Of a stretch of DNA of 64,000 nucleotides, positions 10,205 through 21,009 are shown one piece after another. The translations under genes and the position numbers were made by a program. Under the pieces are notes generated by a model. It saw only the letters and a program-made list of their open reading frames with translations, searched no databases and was not told the origin of the DNA. The stretch is from Anoplopoma fimbria (Eukaryota > Chordata > Actinopteri > Perciformes > Anoplopomatidae), in assembly GCF_027596085.1 (NCBI RefSeq), contig NC_072455.1, forward strand, positions 1,036,420 through 1,100,419, written 5' to 3'. Within the stretch, counting starts at the first letter, position 1. Every line of letters begins with the position of its first letter.

Positions 10205-10583
10205 AATATTCCACTAATATTCCTGTTTTACATGCATTCATTCGTTCTGCGACGAACGTAGACTGTCCCCATGACGTACATCCTTTAAAATAACTTTTAT
10301 TTCTTTCCTTTTCCAGCTGCACTGATGTTGCTCTTCTGGTGATTTTTAGCAAAACTTTAGAAAACAAAAAGCCATGTAAACATTTGGCTGGTTGGTTTGT
10401 GTTCAAAGCACAGATATTATGAAAGCACTGCATAAGAATGTACAAAAAAAGCTCCAAAACACAGAATCATAAATAAAAACATCAGCATCTCCCACATGTC
10501 TTAGTCTGAAAATACTAAATTAAGAATCTCAAAAGAGAATATGATGCAGAATATTGTCACATTCTGAATAATAGTGGAATATT
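10205..10583. mobile_element. MITE-like element with 18-bp inverted termini
   Basis: The left terminus AATATTCCACTAATATTC (10205-10222) and the right terminus 10566-10583 are reverse complements at 17 of 18 positions. They enclose 379 bp without coding sequence. An internal phrase at about 10381-10411 (GGCTGGTTGGTTTGTGTTCA) recurs with few changes near 51209, in another element with similar AATATTCTG ends. A clear target-site duplication is not visible, so the superfamily is unassigned. Confidence 0.6.
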
Positions 10584-10589
10584 TGGTTC

Positions 10590-11764
10590 ACGTTATTGTA
10601 GTCACTGAAGTGAAGCTGTGTGTTGAGTGTTTCTTTGACAGTCATGTCAATCACCTGTCCCATGATGGTGTTTTTATTGGATAACAACAGGCATGACATC
10701 ATTTTAGCTGACATTCCTGCTCACACACCTCCAGTTAGGAGATGTTGAGTAAGTGTCACCATTTCTCTGATAGTTCTCCAGAAGAGTTTTTACCATCAAT
10801 ATCAAAGATTTTGACCTGAAACAAAACATATGAACATTTTTATTTCCCTTCAAGATAATCTAAATGTAGTTTATCTTGCGAACAAACACAGCTGGAAATA
10901 CTGTATTTCTTTTTTACTTTCCCAACCAACAGAAACGCAGATATTCTTCTGAATCTAACTCGTACTGGAGACGGTTATTGTGCTGCTTTGTGTGGTCTCA
11001 AAATAAGTTGTCCAAAAACGTCCAACACACTAATGTTATTCTAATAGTGCGTGTTGCCGTCTGCTCTGTACCCTTTGAGACAAACACACACTGTGTTCCT
11101 CAGATCCTCATAAATCACCTGCTGACAGGAATCCATAAAACACGTTGACGTCTCTCTGTGCCGACATTAAAGACTTTGACAGATGCTCGCCGCCGCGTTA
11201 CTTCCTGTTAGCGGCCGTCGTGATTATGCTTTCAGTTACACGGCGTCGCTTCAGCCCGCTTGAGTCCTTAAACGCTTTAAACTTCAGCCAAAGCGACCGC
11301 CGGCTCTGGGCTCTGGTAAAAAGGGATGAAGGGAAACATCGACTGTGTCTCCTGAGTCGCCCTGACACTTGAGTAGATGGAGTTTCCACTCCATTTGCCA
11401 AAAAAGTCAGAGTGCTGCTGCTAGAGGTGTGTTTACGGCTGCAGAGTCACCCGTCCGTCCCGAAAAGAAGCCCCTCACCTCCAGCCTCCGAATGTCTCTT
11501 AAAAGCCGCCTGGCGTCCTCGTCTCACCTCGGGTCTCGTGGCTGACTTGTTGACGTGTTCTTTCTCTCTGAGCCCAGAGATGAGCCAGGCGTTATTGTCA
11601 CACCTGCTGCTGACTCATGAGCTCCAGAGATAACGGGCCGACGCTCCAGACGTCGTTTGTCTCCAGGCGAGACGCCGATGACGTCTCCTCGCTCCGATTT
11701 CCTTCTTTAGTTCCTCCAGAACAGATAAAGTGTTCGCTTCCTTTTAAATAGAAGAAGGAATGCC
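10590..11764. other. Unannotated DNA; CpG-rich from about 11140
   Basis: No gene is recognised. 11140-11700 is richer in CpG than its surroundings and has short frames on both strands (up to 90 codons), none with a recognisable domain. Confidence 0.45.
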
Positions 11765-11910
11765 TCAATGTAAAAGTCCTACCAAAGTCAAATCTACTTA
11801 AAGTATTAAAAGTGAATGTTTATGATTATTATACACACATGTCTGAGCAGGTGGAGGTAGTATTAACTTTTTAAAGAAACTGTTTAACCTGCAGAAACCA
11901 TCATAATAGG
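11765..11910 (+). repeat. Degenerate 'CTTAAGTAAAAGTA'-type dispersed repeat
   Basis: The phrases AAAAGTCCTACC, CTACTTAAAGTATTAAAAGTG, GGTGGAGGTAGTATTAACTT and TTTAACCTGCAG follow the order of a very common teleost interspersed repeat. A better-preserved start of the same family is at 17706-17825. Confidence 0.55.
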
Positions 11911-12009
11911 AAGACATTTCTTTAAACCTCTAAATTATGCAGCACAGCCAGAATATATCAACCTGCTTTGGATTTAAATGATCCACAAATGAGAATACGG
12001 CAGCTCGGC

Positions 12010-12125
12010 ACAGGCATTATGAACAAGATGATAAGATATACTTTATCATCCTGCAGGGAAATTTGTCTTGGGCTCCGAGATTTTGTGTTGATTTGCATTG
12101 AAAACACTTTTATAAGAAAACTAGA
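12010..12125. repeat. Dispersed repeat fragment ('ATACTTTATCATCC')
   Basis: GATATACTTTATCATCCTG followed by CAGGGAAATTTGTCTTGGG matches a familiar fish interspersed-repeat terminus. A relative lies at 21905-22000. Family not assigned. Confidence 0.5.
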
Positions 12126-12786
12126 GGCGCCATGTTTCTCTGTGAGCTTCATCTGAGGAATAGACTCTGAAACCACGGGAATCACTCTGCTTAATGGAAA
12201 TAGAATAAAAGCTGTCACACCGGCAGCTTAACCGCCTCGGTAATCTCTTCACCTGGACTTCTCGGATCTCCTGAGGTTGAGCCCCCGGCGCTGAGTCACA
12301 GCTCAGGAGGATGTTTCCTTGCTGCTCCTGTGTGTTTCTGAGGATTTACTGTCAGTCCTCACTGAGACTAAATATCCTCTGTTCAACTGACACCGAGTCA
12401 CATTCCACTGGGTGATATTAACCCTTTAATATCCAGAGTTCCCTCTTTATTTCCCCCTTAAGGAGCTTAAAGGTGGTAAAAGCCATTATTCCTTTAATCC
12501 CCCTGCTTCAGAGGTAATGAAGCAATGAGCAAGACCGGAAGTCAGGTGACTTCATTTAAATAGTGACAAAGTCAGCGTTGGGAGGAGGATGGACGGGTCA
12601 GACAAACACAGGACTTTCCTGTACATCAAATTTCATTCAAATTAACAGTAATGTTCGTTTGTGTATATAATGAAATTATTAAAAACATGAAAAACTAAAA
12701 CATCAAATCAAACAAAGGAAATACTATTAACTGTTTCTGTATTATTTAAAATTATTGTGGAATTCTAACATTTCAAAAACTGCAGC

Positions 12787-12968
12787 AGGAAACAAGATAT
12801 AAATGTCTCATTGTGAGGAAACAAGATATAAATGTCTCATTGTGAGGAAACAAGATATAAATGTCTCATTGTGAGGAAACAAGATATAAATGTCTCATTG
12901 TGAGGAAACAAGATATAAATGTCTCATTGTGAGGAAACAAGATATAAATGTCTCATTGTGAGGAAACA
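12787..12968. repeat. Perfect 29-bp minisatellite, six copies
   Basis: Six identical 29-bp units start at 12787, 12816, 12845, 12874, 12903 and 12932, plus an 8-base partial at 12961. Each unit runs from AGGAAACAAGATATAAATG to TCTCATTGTG. There is no spacer sequence, so this is not a CRISPR array. Confidence 0.97.
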
Positions 12969-12969
12969 C

Positions 12970-13337
12970 AAACACAGTGATTCTTAGTTTCAGGTGATTA
13001 TACACTGAAGGAAACATTTCTGCTAATAGATACTACACATTGTGCCTTTGATGAGAGTTCAAGCCTCCTCACTTCCCTTTTTTTTGAATCCATTATTTAA
13101 CCTGATCCGCCCTCTGCTTCAGTCGTACGTTGCAGATTAACCGCTGTAGAAGTCTCTCATTTCACGCCGTGTTTGCTGCTCTGGTAATGTTCTTTACTTT
13201 TACAGCCACCTAAATGCACTGAGAACTATAAAAACCTTGGAATTATTTTTTAAGATACCTGAGAGGTGCCTGAAGTGGAAGCAGTAATAAACAGCCTCTA
13301 TTGAAGAGATGAGTTCAAACCGTAGCAGGAGAAGAAG
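12970..13337. other. Unannotated DNA
   Basis: No gene or repeat is recognised between the minisatellite and the candidate ORF at 13338. Confidence 0.5.
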
Positions 13338-13505
13338 ATGGAAGCTGAGCTTTTACAGCTGCTGCTGCCACAGGCAAACAGATCCCACCCGCCCGCCCTC
13401 TATGTCACCAACACATCCCCAATGCTGCTGGAGGATGGCGAAACCAGCGCTCCTCAGGGTGACTTTGACCCGCTCCTCCAAGATAACAGACAGCTACATC
13501 AGTAA
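13338..13505 (+). CDS. Candidate short ORF or first coding exon (55 codons)
   Basis: ATG at 13338 in a good context (AGAAGATGG), with an in-frame TAG five codons upstream, opens a 55-codon frame ending TAA at 13503-13505. The peptide starts MEAELLQLLLPQANRSHPPA, has two N-glycosylation sequons (NRS near residue 14, NTS near residue 25) and an acidic C-terminal half. Third positions are GC-rich compared with the AT-rich surroundings, which favours real or recently lost coding sequence. An acceptable but weak donor (GTAAAC) overlaps the last codon. No family is recognised. It could be a first exon, a pseudogene fragment or a chance frame. A longer overlapping frame beginning 13309 is judged a shadow. 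Confidence 0.25.
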   Translation: MEAELLQLLLPQANRSHPPALYVTNTSPMLLEDGETSAPQGDFDPLLQDNRQLHQ

Positions 13506-13509
13506 ACAC

Positions 13510-14120
13510 CAGCTCCCACAGACAAAAGCACAAATTCAGATGTTTTTTCGGCGCCCCAGCTGACTGGACGAGTCCGACTTTATCAGACATGACTGACGGG
13601 AAGGAAACCTGTTTAGCTTCTAACATCCATTCATTGACCCAAATACCACCCACGCTGTTTAAAGACTCCCAAACCGGAGTTTAGTTTCCATGAACCACTA
13701 TCAAATGTTTCCAAACCAAACGGCAATCTTATGGGAATGTTTGGCTGTCATATTAATACTTCAAACCGTTTTTTATCTACATACCTGTTGTATCTGTGCT
13801 GTTAAAATAGATCCGCTTTGTGTACTCTATAATCTCTGTCGCGGTCTTATCTCTTTATGTTCTGTAAATATATATCTGTCAAACAGAGATTAAAGTAAGA
13901 GTTTGGTACATTTACAGCAGCGGTGGGTTTACATTCAGAATTGTTGCTTCACTTTGTGGGCAAAACATGGGACCCACTTTGTTAAAATCTTTGAAAACAT
14001 CTTCACATTGTTAATACTTTACAAATTGGACCAGATTTACTTTATAAATGAAACTCTGCATGGCTGGATACCAGTAGAAGTGAGAAAACATGTTTCTGCA
14101 TATGCTCATTGATGCTTTCC
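13510..14120. other. Unannotated DNA
   Basis: No gene or known repeat is seen. Short frames (65-82 codons) lack domain features. Confidence 0.5.
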
Positions 14121-14126
14121 TCTAAT

Positions 14127-14162
14127 CAACAGTGGGCCTGGATTTGATCCCTGTGGTACACC
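14127..14162 (-). mobile_element. LINE reverse-transcriptase motif fragment
   Basis: On the minus strand 14162-14127 reads GVPQGSNPGPLL, matching the LINE RT motif GVPQGSVLGPLL with two substitutions. In-frame stops lie on both sides, so only this small remnant is recognisable. The apparent acceptor CTAATCAACAG at this spot is therefore probably coincidental. Confidence 0.6.
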
Positions 14163-14169
14163 GGAAGGC

Positions 14170-15180
14170 TAAAGCTGGACGAATGAAGAGTCTTTTGGTC
14201 CAATCAGGTAATGTAAAACCAAGTTTGTTTTGCTTATTTTATTAGCTGAGATAATAAAGAGCAGTGTATAGTTACTCTTTAAGAATAACTATAGTGGATG
14301 AATTGCTATGAAATATGTCTCCGACGTTCATGGACCCCAGAGGATGAATCCTACAGATTTTGGTCTGAAATCTCTAATATCTAAAACTATTTACCATGAA
14401 ATTAGTTCAGCTTGTGCTCTTATCTGTTGACATATCTTATCTGTTTTTTTGTATTTAAGTTTAGCGGTAGGTTCAGTAAAGTTGCTTTTATTTTATTTTT
14501 TTAAAGGATTTAAAGAAAGTTAAAGAACTTCCTCACACTCACACAAACTGTCAGTGAAGGTGCCCTTGAGGAAGTCAGATAAACAGGATTCGGCAGCTGT
14601 GTTCAGCTCCCAGGAGCGTATCTGTCCGTTGGGGTTTCGTCACCTTTTTGCTCCACAAACAAAGCCGAACAGTGACGGAGGTGCATTCCACTGCAGGTGA
14701 TAAACTCTCACTGTGTGTTTCCAGGGTTTCAGCTTCACTGAATCTTCGGCAAAAATAGATCCACCAAAGTGCCTGAAAGGCTAATAAGTTTTCAGCAGAA
14801 CATCACAACAAGACAACACATCAGTGACGACTATCTCTCAATTACTGCCGCTATCTGTTTGTTCCTCACAACGACACACATGGGGAGTACACACACACAC
14901 CAACACTCACAACAGAGACACAAACGTATCCCAGAATCCTCGCTGCGACAGAACTGCTTCTCATTCAATCCTGGGATAGATATAAGCTCTTTATCTGCCT
15001 TATTTTTGAAGAGCACAGCCATAAATATACCCAAGAACACATTGAAACAAAAGCTCAAAAACCCCGACACAGCTTGAGGTTCAACACCAACAGGAGCTGT
15101 GAGGAAGCTGCTGGTTGAATACCAAGGGCCTGAAACTGACCTTAACTCATACAACACACTAAATAATGACCAGACCTCCT
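14170..15180. other. Unannotated DNA
   Basis: No gene or repeat is recognised. An overlapping pair of frames at about 14769-15157 on opposite strands has no domain-like features. Confidence 0.5.
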
Positions 15181-15605
15181 GCTGGAGATGCTCAGATTAG
15201 GAGAACGTCTGCCAGGAAGCTGTCAAAATAAAGGCGTCAAACAATCCTCAATGGGCGATGCAGCCGTGAAGCTGTTTAACGACGGAGCGGGTCGGTCAGA
15301 TAATGAGGCGGTTTCGCCCCAAAAAACAAACCGAGGTAGTTACAAAGTGAAAGCTGCAGGCGAGCTGCCATCGAACGTCCACGGAAAGCTGCGGCTGATT
15401 GATTCGGCGGTGAAGTTCGGCCAAACAAAAAGTTTTGGGATAGTTTCAATTTCTTCCTGCCTGAAACACATGAACACAACTCCCAGCTGCAGAAGAACTT
15501 TAATATTTTGGCGAGCAGCTCGTCATCGCTTCCCGGTGTGTTCTCGACGTTTACCCTCTGAACCCCAAAATCGGACGGCGGGATGTAAAGCATGTTTTCT
15601 TTAAA
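15181..15605. other. CpG-richer segment open on both strands
   Basis: Open frames of 138 codons (plus, 15188-15604) and 105 codons (minus, 15276-15593) overlap. The segment has more CpG than its neighbours. Neither product is recognisable, and double-strand openness usually reflects composition. It may be a young noncoding repeat or a small CpG-rich regulatory patch. Confidence 0.3.
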
Positions 15606-17360
15606 CGGTCACCAAAATGAGGACGTTTATCACAGCCAGAAGCTGTAAGAACTGTCCAATTTTCATCTTTTTCATGGTCCTTGAACACATCATTTTAAAT
15701 TGTGATATTTTATCAAAATCACATTTAAAATCTCGCCCCAAATAAACCATTTGCTTACAATTTACTCTCTGTGACCTTTGATTTTCACTACAATATCAAA
15801 GTCCAGTATCTCTATGGAAACAGAACCATCATGACTAGAAGTAGAGAGAACTCCAACATGTCTTTAGTGCAAAATAACACAGTTATAATGACATAAATCA
15901 TAAAGAAAAAATAACAAAACTTGAATTTCTTTGATAATTTATTTTACAAAAATTGGTAAATAATGGAATCTAAATATCCAACATGTTTCCAAGTTTTGCA
16001 AATGTTAGGAAAAAATATGATCAGCAGCCTGAAGTTCAGTTCAAGTTTTACAGATTTTTTGACATGTGACTGTTGGTCTCAGATGAATCAATCATGGCTT
16101 CATAGTTTCACTGAGGAGCTCAGAATTTAATGTTTTTTACAGAATCTGGATAAGTCAAACGGTTTATTTGTGGCGACATTTAAATGAGACATGATGAATA
16201 AAATGTATTTGATTAAATCACAATTTTAAGTTGAATTTCAGCTGCTTTTTCTGACTGAAGTGGTCAAGGATCATCAGAAAGGATGAAATCTGACAATTAT
16301 GCCAGTTCATCCAGTTTCTGGCTGTGATGAACGGTGTAGTTTTGACGATTTTGTCTAAAGAAAACATGCTTCTCCACCCCCAAAGTTTTGGGTTTCAGAG
16401 GGTCCAGAAACATCACATATAATGATAAAACATTTATCAATACTTCAACAAGGTTTTGAATTCAAGACTTTTACCTGTTGTGGAGTGTTCTCACAATGTG
16501 GTATTAGTACTTTGTAAAGGATCTAAATACTTCTTCTACCACTAGAAATACGTCACAGTACTGAAGACGTTCCAAGTCAATTGTTTCTGTCACTTTAAAG
16601 GATAAATATGTGCTCTGGTTGTAGTACAACATCACATAAGTGTCAAACAGAATAAAATCATGTAATAGCTTCATTACGCATGTTGCACAAATCAGGGTTC
16701 AAGCTTCATGTTCTTGAGCAGAAATCTCCCAGAATGCACAGCGACATGGCGGCCGACTGTGCCCGTATGTGTCACAGCTGTACGGTCAGTGTGAGCTCTG
16801 CTGTGTAATCCCTTCTCTTTCATCTCCTTCACTTCTAACATGCCTCAGAATCTCAGTGTTTGATATGTGAAACTTCAAGCTGTTACAAACATATAATCAA
16901 TTATTAAAACCCCCTCAGGGACCAATAGAAGAGAGAAGAGTTCTTTATTTTTCTCTGATTAATGTCTCACTCATATGAATGGACACTTCTGCTTTTGAAC
17001 TCCAGACGTTTGAAGAATTCCTGTCGGGGTTCACTGAAGCTGTTTGAGCAGTAATTTATGTTTTCCTTCCCTGTGTCACTTTAAACCCGCCGGAGAACCT
17101 TCCTCCTCTTTTCACCTTGTTATCATTAGCTGAACCGAAACCCTTTGAATTGAGGTTTAGAGTGAAACAAAGTGTTTTGCTTTGAAGGAGAAGAACAGAA
17201 CTGATTTAAAGGAATGAGCTCTGCAGACTGATGAGCTTCAAACAGTTCACTGAACGTCTGTTAGCACTCTGCTGAGTCAAAAGAACCTCAGTCACAGTTT
17301 ATCAACTTTCATTTCTTTATGTACTCAAAAAGTTCAAATGGAAACTGAAAAACACATTTT
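15606..17360. other. Unannotated AT-rich DNA
   Basis: About 1.75 kb with no recognised gene, repeat array or exon-like segment. Confidence 0.5.
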
Positions 17361-17685
17361 ACTGTATTCGTATCAGTTCGCTGCACTTATTGTATTCGTA
17401 TTCGTTTACTGCACTTATCCTATTCGTATTAGTTTGTAGCACTTATTATATTCGGATTAGTCTGTTGCAATTATTGTTTTCGTAGTAATTGCCTCTGCAC
17501 TATACTTTTGCTCTGGTTTATGCTTTAAGATGCTTGTTTAAGAAAGGAGATGCACTTATGACTTCTGGTGACTAGTAGTTCTCTTGAATACCTATGTTGA
17601 ATACACTTCCTGTAAGTCGCTTTGGATAAAAGCGTCTGCTAAATGACTGTAATGTAATGTAATGTAATGTACTGTAATGTAATGT
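17361..17685 (+). mobile_element. L2-type LINE 3' end (GGATA hairpin tail)
   Basis: The end reads TGTAAGTCGCTTTGGATAAA followed by AGCGTCTGCTAAATGACTG and (TAATG)n up to 17685. The hairpin CGCTTT-GGATA-AAAGCG (17618-17634) is a perfect 6-bp stem with a GGATA loop, the structure known from UnaL2-type LINE RNA 3' ends. Upstream, GCACTTATTGTATTCGTATT-type phrases recur three or four times (17366-17480), as in untranslated 3' regions of fish L2 copies. No RT domain is left. The SINE at 1871-2110 shares this tail. Confidence 0.8.
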
Positions 17686-17705
17686 CCCCAAACATTTAGT
17701 TTCTT

Positions 17706-17850
17706 TCAGTGGTGGAAGACGTACTTGTATACTTAAGTAAAAGTCTTGTCTAAAAGTACAAAAGTATGAGCATCAAAATGTCCTTAAGGTACCAATTTCA
17801 GAATAATATATATATTATTGAATAATAGGAAGTCAAGGTAAATTACTATT
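17706..17850 (+). repeat. 'CTTAAGTAAAAGT' dispersed repeat fragment
   Basis: Starts AGTGGTGGAAGACGTACTTG, then TACTTAAGTAAAAGTC, AAAAGTACAAAAGTATGAGC and CAGAATAATATATAT. This is the order of a familiar percomorph interspersed repeat. A diverged relative lies at 11765-11910. Confidence 0.65.
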
Positions 17851-18024
17851 CATTTTTCAACTTTTAGGACATACTGATTTAAATAAGGGATTTTCAAGTG
17901 TTCGTACTCTGAAGTTCATTTACCTCAGAAAAAAAAGTCTCCTTTCCAACGTAAGTAAATGGGGAACATATTCTTAGGCCCCATGGCATCATGGGACAGA
18001 GCCGGGAATTATGATTGTGGACTT

Positions 18025-18310
18025 GGCACGCTAGCATGCTCATGAAAACAATGCTAACAAGCTGATCTTTAGCAAGTACAATAATCACCATCTTAGTGTT
18101 AGCATGCTAACAACCGCTAATAAGCCCTCAACACAGAGTTCAGTTTTTTCACATTTTGACCTGCTGGTGGTGCAAGATAAAAGAAATCAGAGCATCACCA
18201 TACGTTCTGATTCATGAATGTCTGGACAAACTTTCATGAAAATGCACGTGATAGTGGGTGAGATCATTCGTTCTGGAGTAAAGCAGTGGAGCAACCAAAA
18301 GCTGACATAT
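18025..18310 (+). repeat. TTAGCATGCTAAC-type dispersed repeat
   Basis: GCTAGCATGCTCATG, TTAGTGTTAGCATGCTAACA, then the downstream module (TTTTGACCTGCTGGTGGTGC, ATCAGAGCATCACCA, ATGAATGTCTGGACAAACTT, TTTCATGAAAAT). This follows the typical order of the teleost repeat with moderate decay. Confidence 0.75.
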
Positions 18311-18599
18311 CCGTCCATAGAGCCTTGATTGATTTTCGATGCATATAATTTACTTTGAACAGCATTTAAATGGATATAATATGGTATTATCCATCTGATA
18401 AAATGTTATACATTACCAAGATGTTGTTTAATGTGAGGCTGGGGACCCCTATTAGCCCCCAATACATGCACTTTACCTCAATCCATTTTGTCCCATAACC
18501 TCAGATTGAATGTATTTCAGGTATGCTGTTTAACGATTATGCATCAAAGCAAAATACCAACTGAAATGTCAAGTAATTAAAACTAGATGTTGACACATG

Positions 18600-19115
18600 G
18601 CAGCCTCTACAACAATGCAGACATCATGACTTCATCAGTGCAGTGTTACATGGTGTGTAATGTATTACCAAACACATTTATAAATAATGTCATGCAGCAT
18701 TGAAACCCCCAAGGGTCTGTGGCTGTTGTGCAAAATGTAATGGAAGAAAATAATCAGATTATGCTTCAAAGACACACAGTATGAGGCTGTTAACAGCAGG
18801 TAGCAGAGTCACAGAATGGATAGAAAATCAATAATCAGATTCAGGTTAGCTAATGAACAAGCTGAGAGTGTATGCTGGCTCCTAATTAAAAGCACACATG
18901 ATTAATCCCATAAATTGTGTTCACACTGCTGAGACACTGAAGTGCAAAAAAGCACTTTCTAGGTGGGACAACACCTTCTTGCCAACAAATGGAAAATGTT
19001 GTAGCTGTAAAGCTGTAATAAATCTTGAAGAGATAACACTTCATTATCAGCGTCATATCAAACTTAAACTTAGGCAACCTGAGCCTGAAGTTTGTGGCTT
19101 AATTAAGCATTGAGC
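18600..19115. other. Repeat-free segment with homeodomain-like cores
   Basis: Contains repeated TAATTA, ATTAAT, TAATCAGATTA and TTAATTAAG cores without any tandem or dispersed repeat signature, and no long frame beyond 71 codons. The texture resembles vertebrate conserved noncoding elements, but conservation cannot be judged from one sequence. Nothing else is seen here. Confidence 0.2.
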
Positions 19116-20585
19116 TGTTTTTTTTCTTGCATGTTCACAAGAAAAAGTAGTGAAATTCCTGAGAAATATGTTTTAAATATGTAGTTTTTTTCTCATTCAA
19201 GACCTGGCAAAAACAATGTAATCACTTTGGCTGTTTTGAATGCATGTGGCATACATTTTGGAAAGTGTGAGGTTTTTGGAAGTTCCTCCTCAGCTCATAT
19301 AACATCTATAATAAAAGGTGTAGCAAAAATACAGACCCTCAGACCCTGAAGGACGAAAATGACCCCATTTAAACCGATTAAAACCACAGTGTTGGATTCC
19401 ACTGCCATTACAGCAAAATATATCATGCATTGTATTATATCGGGCATTTAAAATGGTACTGTTTCATTATTTTAAACCAGATTGAGCCGGTTCCTCATGT
19501 TTGTCCTATAGGGCTAATACATGCTATACCCCTGGTGTCCACTAGGGGCATAACTTCTATATCATGGAGCACTGCAGTGTTTGATTGATTTTGTTGTTAT
19601 AATTTCCATACCCTAAACTGTGTGTTAACGGATGATAAAGACCTCAGTGTGCCTCAAATGAAGAACTTGTGGGATTATCGATCAGTGTCTGAATTTCCGG
19701 TTTTAAAGGATTTTAGAAAACTCAACTGTAAACAGGGAATTCTGAAGAATGATGCTGCATTTATGAACGAAATAACAACGCGTTAATGATTGTAGGCGAT
19801 CTGAGAAACTGCAAGAATGTCACAGATTCTAGTGCATTAATTAATGTATTAGAATTTTAACAAGGAGATTTCCCACTAGAAATATCCTTTAGTTTGTCCT
19901 CGACATGTTCTTGACACTAGAGAATTAAAGGAATATTAGAAAATAGCAGCAGGAGACATTCATAACAATATCTCAACATGTCAGGATCTAATATTAACGT
20001 TTTCTCTGGATCTGCTGGAGGTGTAATTTTAAAGATAAATATAGAACCTGAATGAGGACAAAAAGACGGATCATCTCTCCACCACCCACAGAAATCTCCC
20101 GCTTTTTATCTTCAGACCGTGTGGGATATTTCCAATCGGACTGTGGAAACTGGGTTACAGGGACATTTAAGGCCCAACTTTTCCTTATGTGATTTCTTTT
20201 TAATTTGTGTTTACAGAAGAAAAACTTCCCAGTCGTGTTTAACTTTCTCTCTCGGTCTGCAGAGGCATTAAAAACTGAGCAGAGGCAGCACTGCTCTGCA
20301 TGATTTCCCCTCAGACGGCCGGCGAAATGACCAGTTTCTCTGGTAATTCTGACGCGTTTGTTCCTAATGGGAACCGACAGCCTTCAGCGGTTCCTGGCTG
20401 CACTTCACACGGCGTCACGTCAAATCATCACAGCTGAAATGGCTCCATTCGTTCTGTCAACAGTGATGTCTCAATTATGACATACAATTTTTTTTATTGT
20501 TGTTCATCTCGCCCCGTCTTGATAGGTCAGAGGCTCTGCCAGAAGCTCCGTTATAAATCGAGTCCCATGTTAAAAAGCGTTTAAA
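19116..20585. other. Unannotated DNA
   Basis: No gene or recognised repeat. It is ordinary AT-rich sequence. Confidence 0.5.
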
Positions 20586-20589
20586 GATA

Positions 20590-21005
20590 TTCAAAGTGTC
20601 GTTCATGCTTTTATCACTACTTCTCTGGGTAATTGTAATGTTTTGTTTCACACCTTGGCTAAAACATGATCACGCGGCTTCAGGTCGTCCAAAAACGCTG
20701 CCGCCAGACTTTTAACCAAATACGTCAGTCATATTTTTTCTTCCCTTAACTGGCTGTCTGTTTTAGAAAGGAATTTAAAACTGCAATCTTGCAAGCAATG
20801 CATTTGCTGTTTGGTCACCAACCTTCTGGAATAGATGACCTTAAATCATCAAGTATTTTATCTGATAATTCTGATCTGTTCTTGCTGTGTATTTGTATCT
20901 ATTATTTTTTACTTCTGCTGGTTTACGTGTTGTTGACTTTGATCTTGTATTTGAGTGCTTGTGAAGCACCTTGTTTTTAAAGGTGCTAAATAAATATTCA
21001 GCATT
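20590..21005 (+). mobile_element. LINE C-terminal/3' end fragment
   Basis: Near 20675-20725 the sequence encodes RLQVVQ, then after a one-base shift in an A run NAAARLLTKYV, close to the RLQRVQNAAARLLT motif at the C-terminal end of fish L2/CR1-type reverse transcriptases. A decayed HWLPV-like stretch follows. The copy ends with GTGCTTGTGAAGCACCTTG and AAAGGTGCTAAATAAATA, the usual fish LINE 3' end. Frameshift and stops make it a dead, 5'-truncated copy. The 63-codon frame at 20789 lies in its 3' part and is not a gene. Confidence 0.75.
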
Positions 21006-21009
21006 TTTA

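Noticed and set aside
12787..12968. Regular direct repeats resembling a CRISPR array
   Set aside because: Units are contiguous with no unique spacers, and the genome is eukaryotic.
14120..14220. Possible exon after CTAATCAACAG with donor CAG|GTAATG
   Set aside because: The segment contains the antisense of a LINE GVPQGS motif, so it is better explained as LINE debris.
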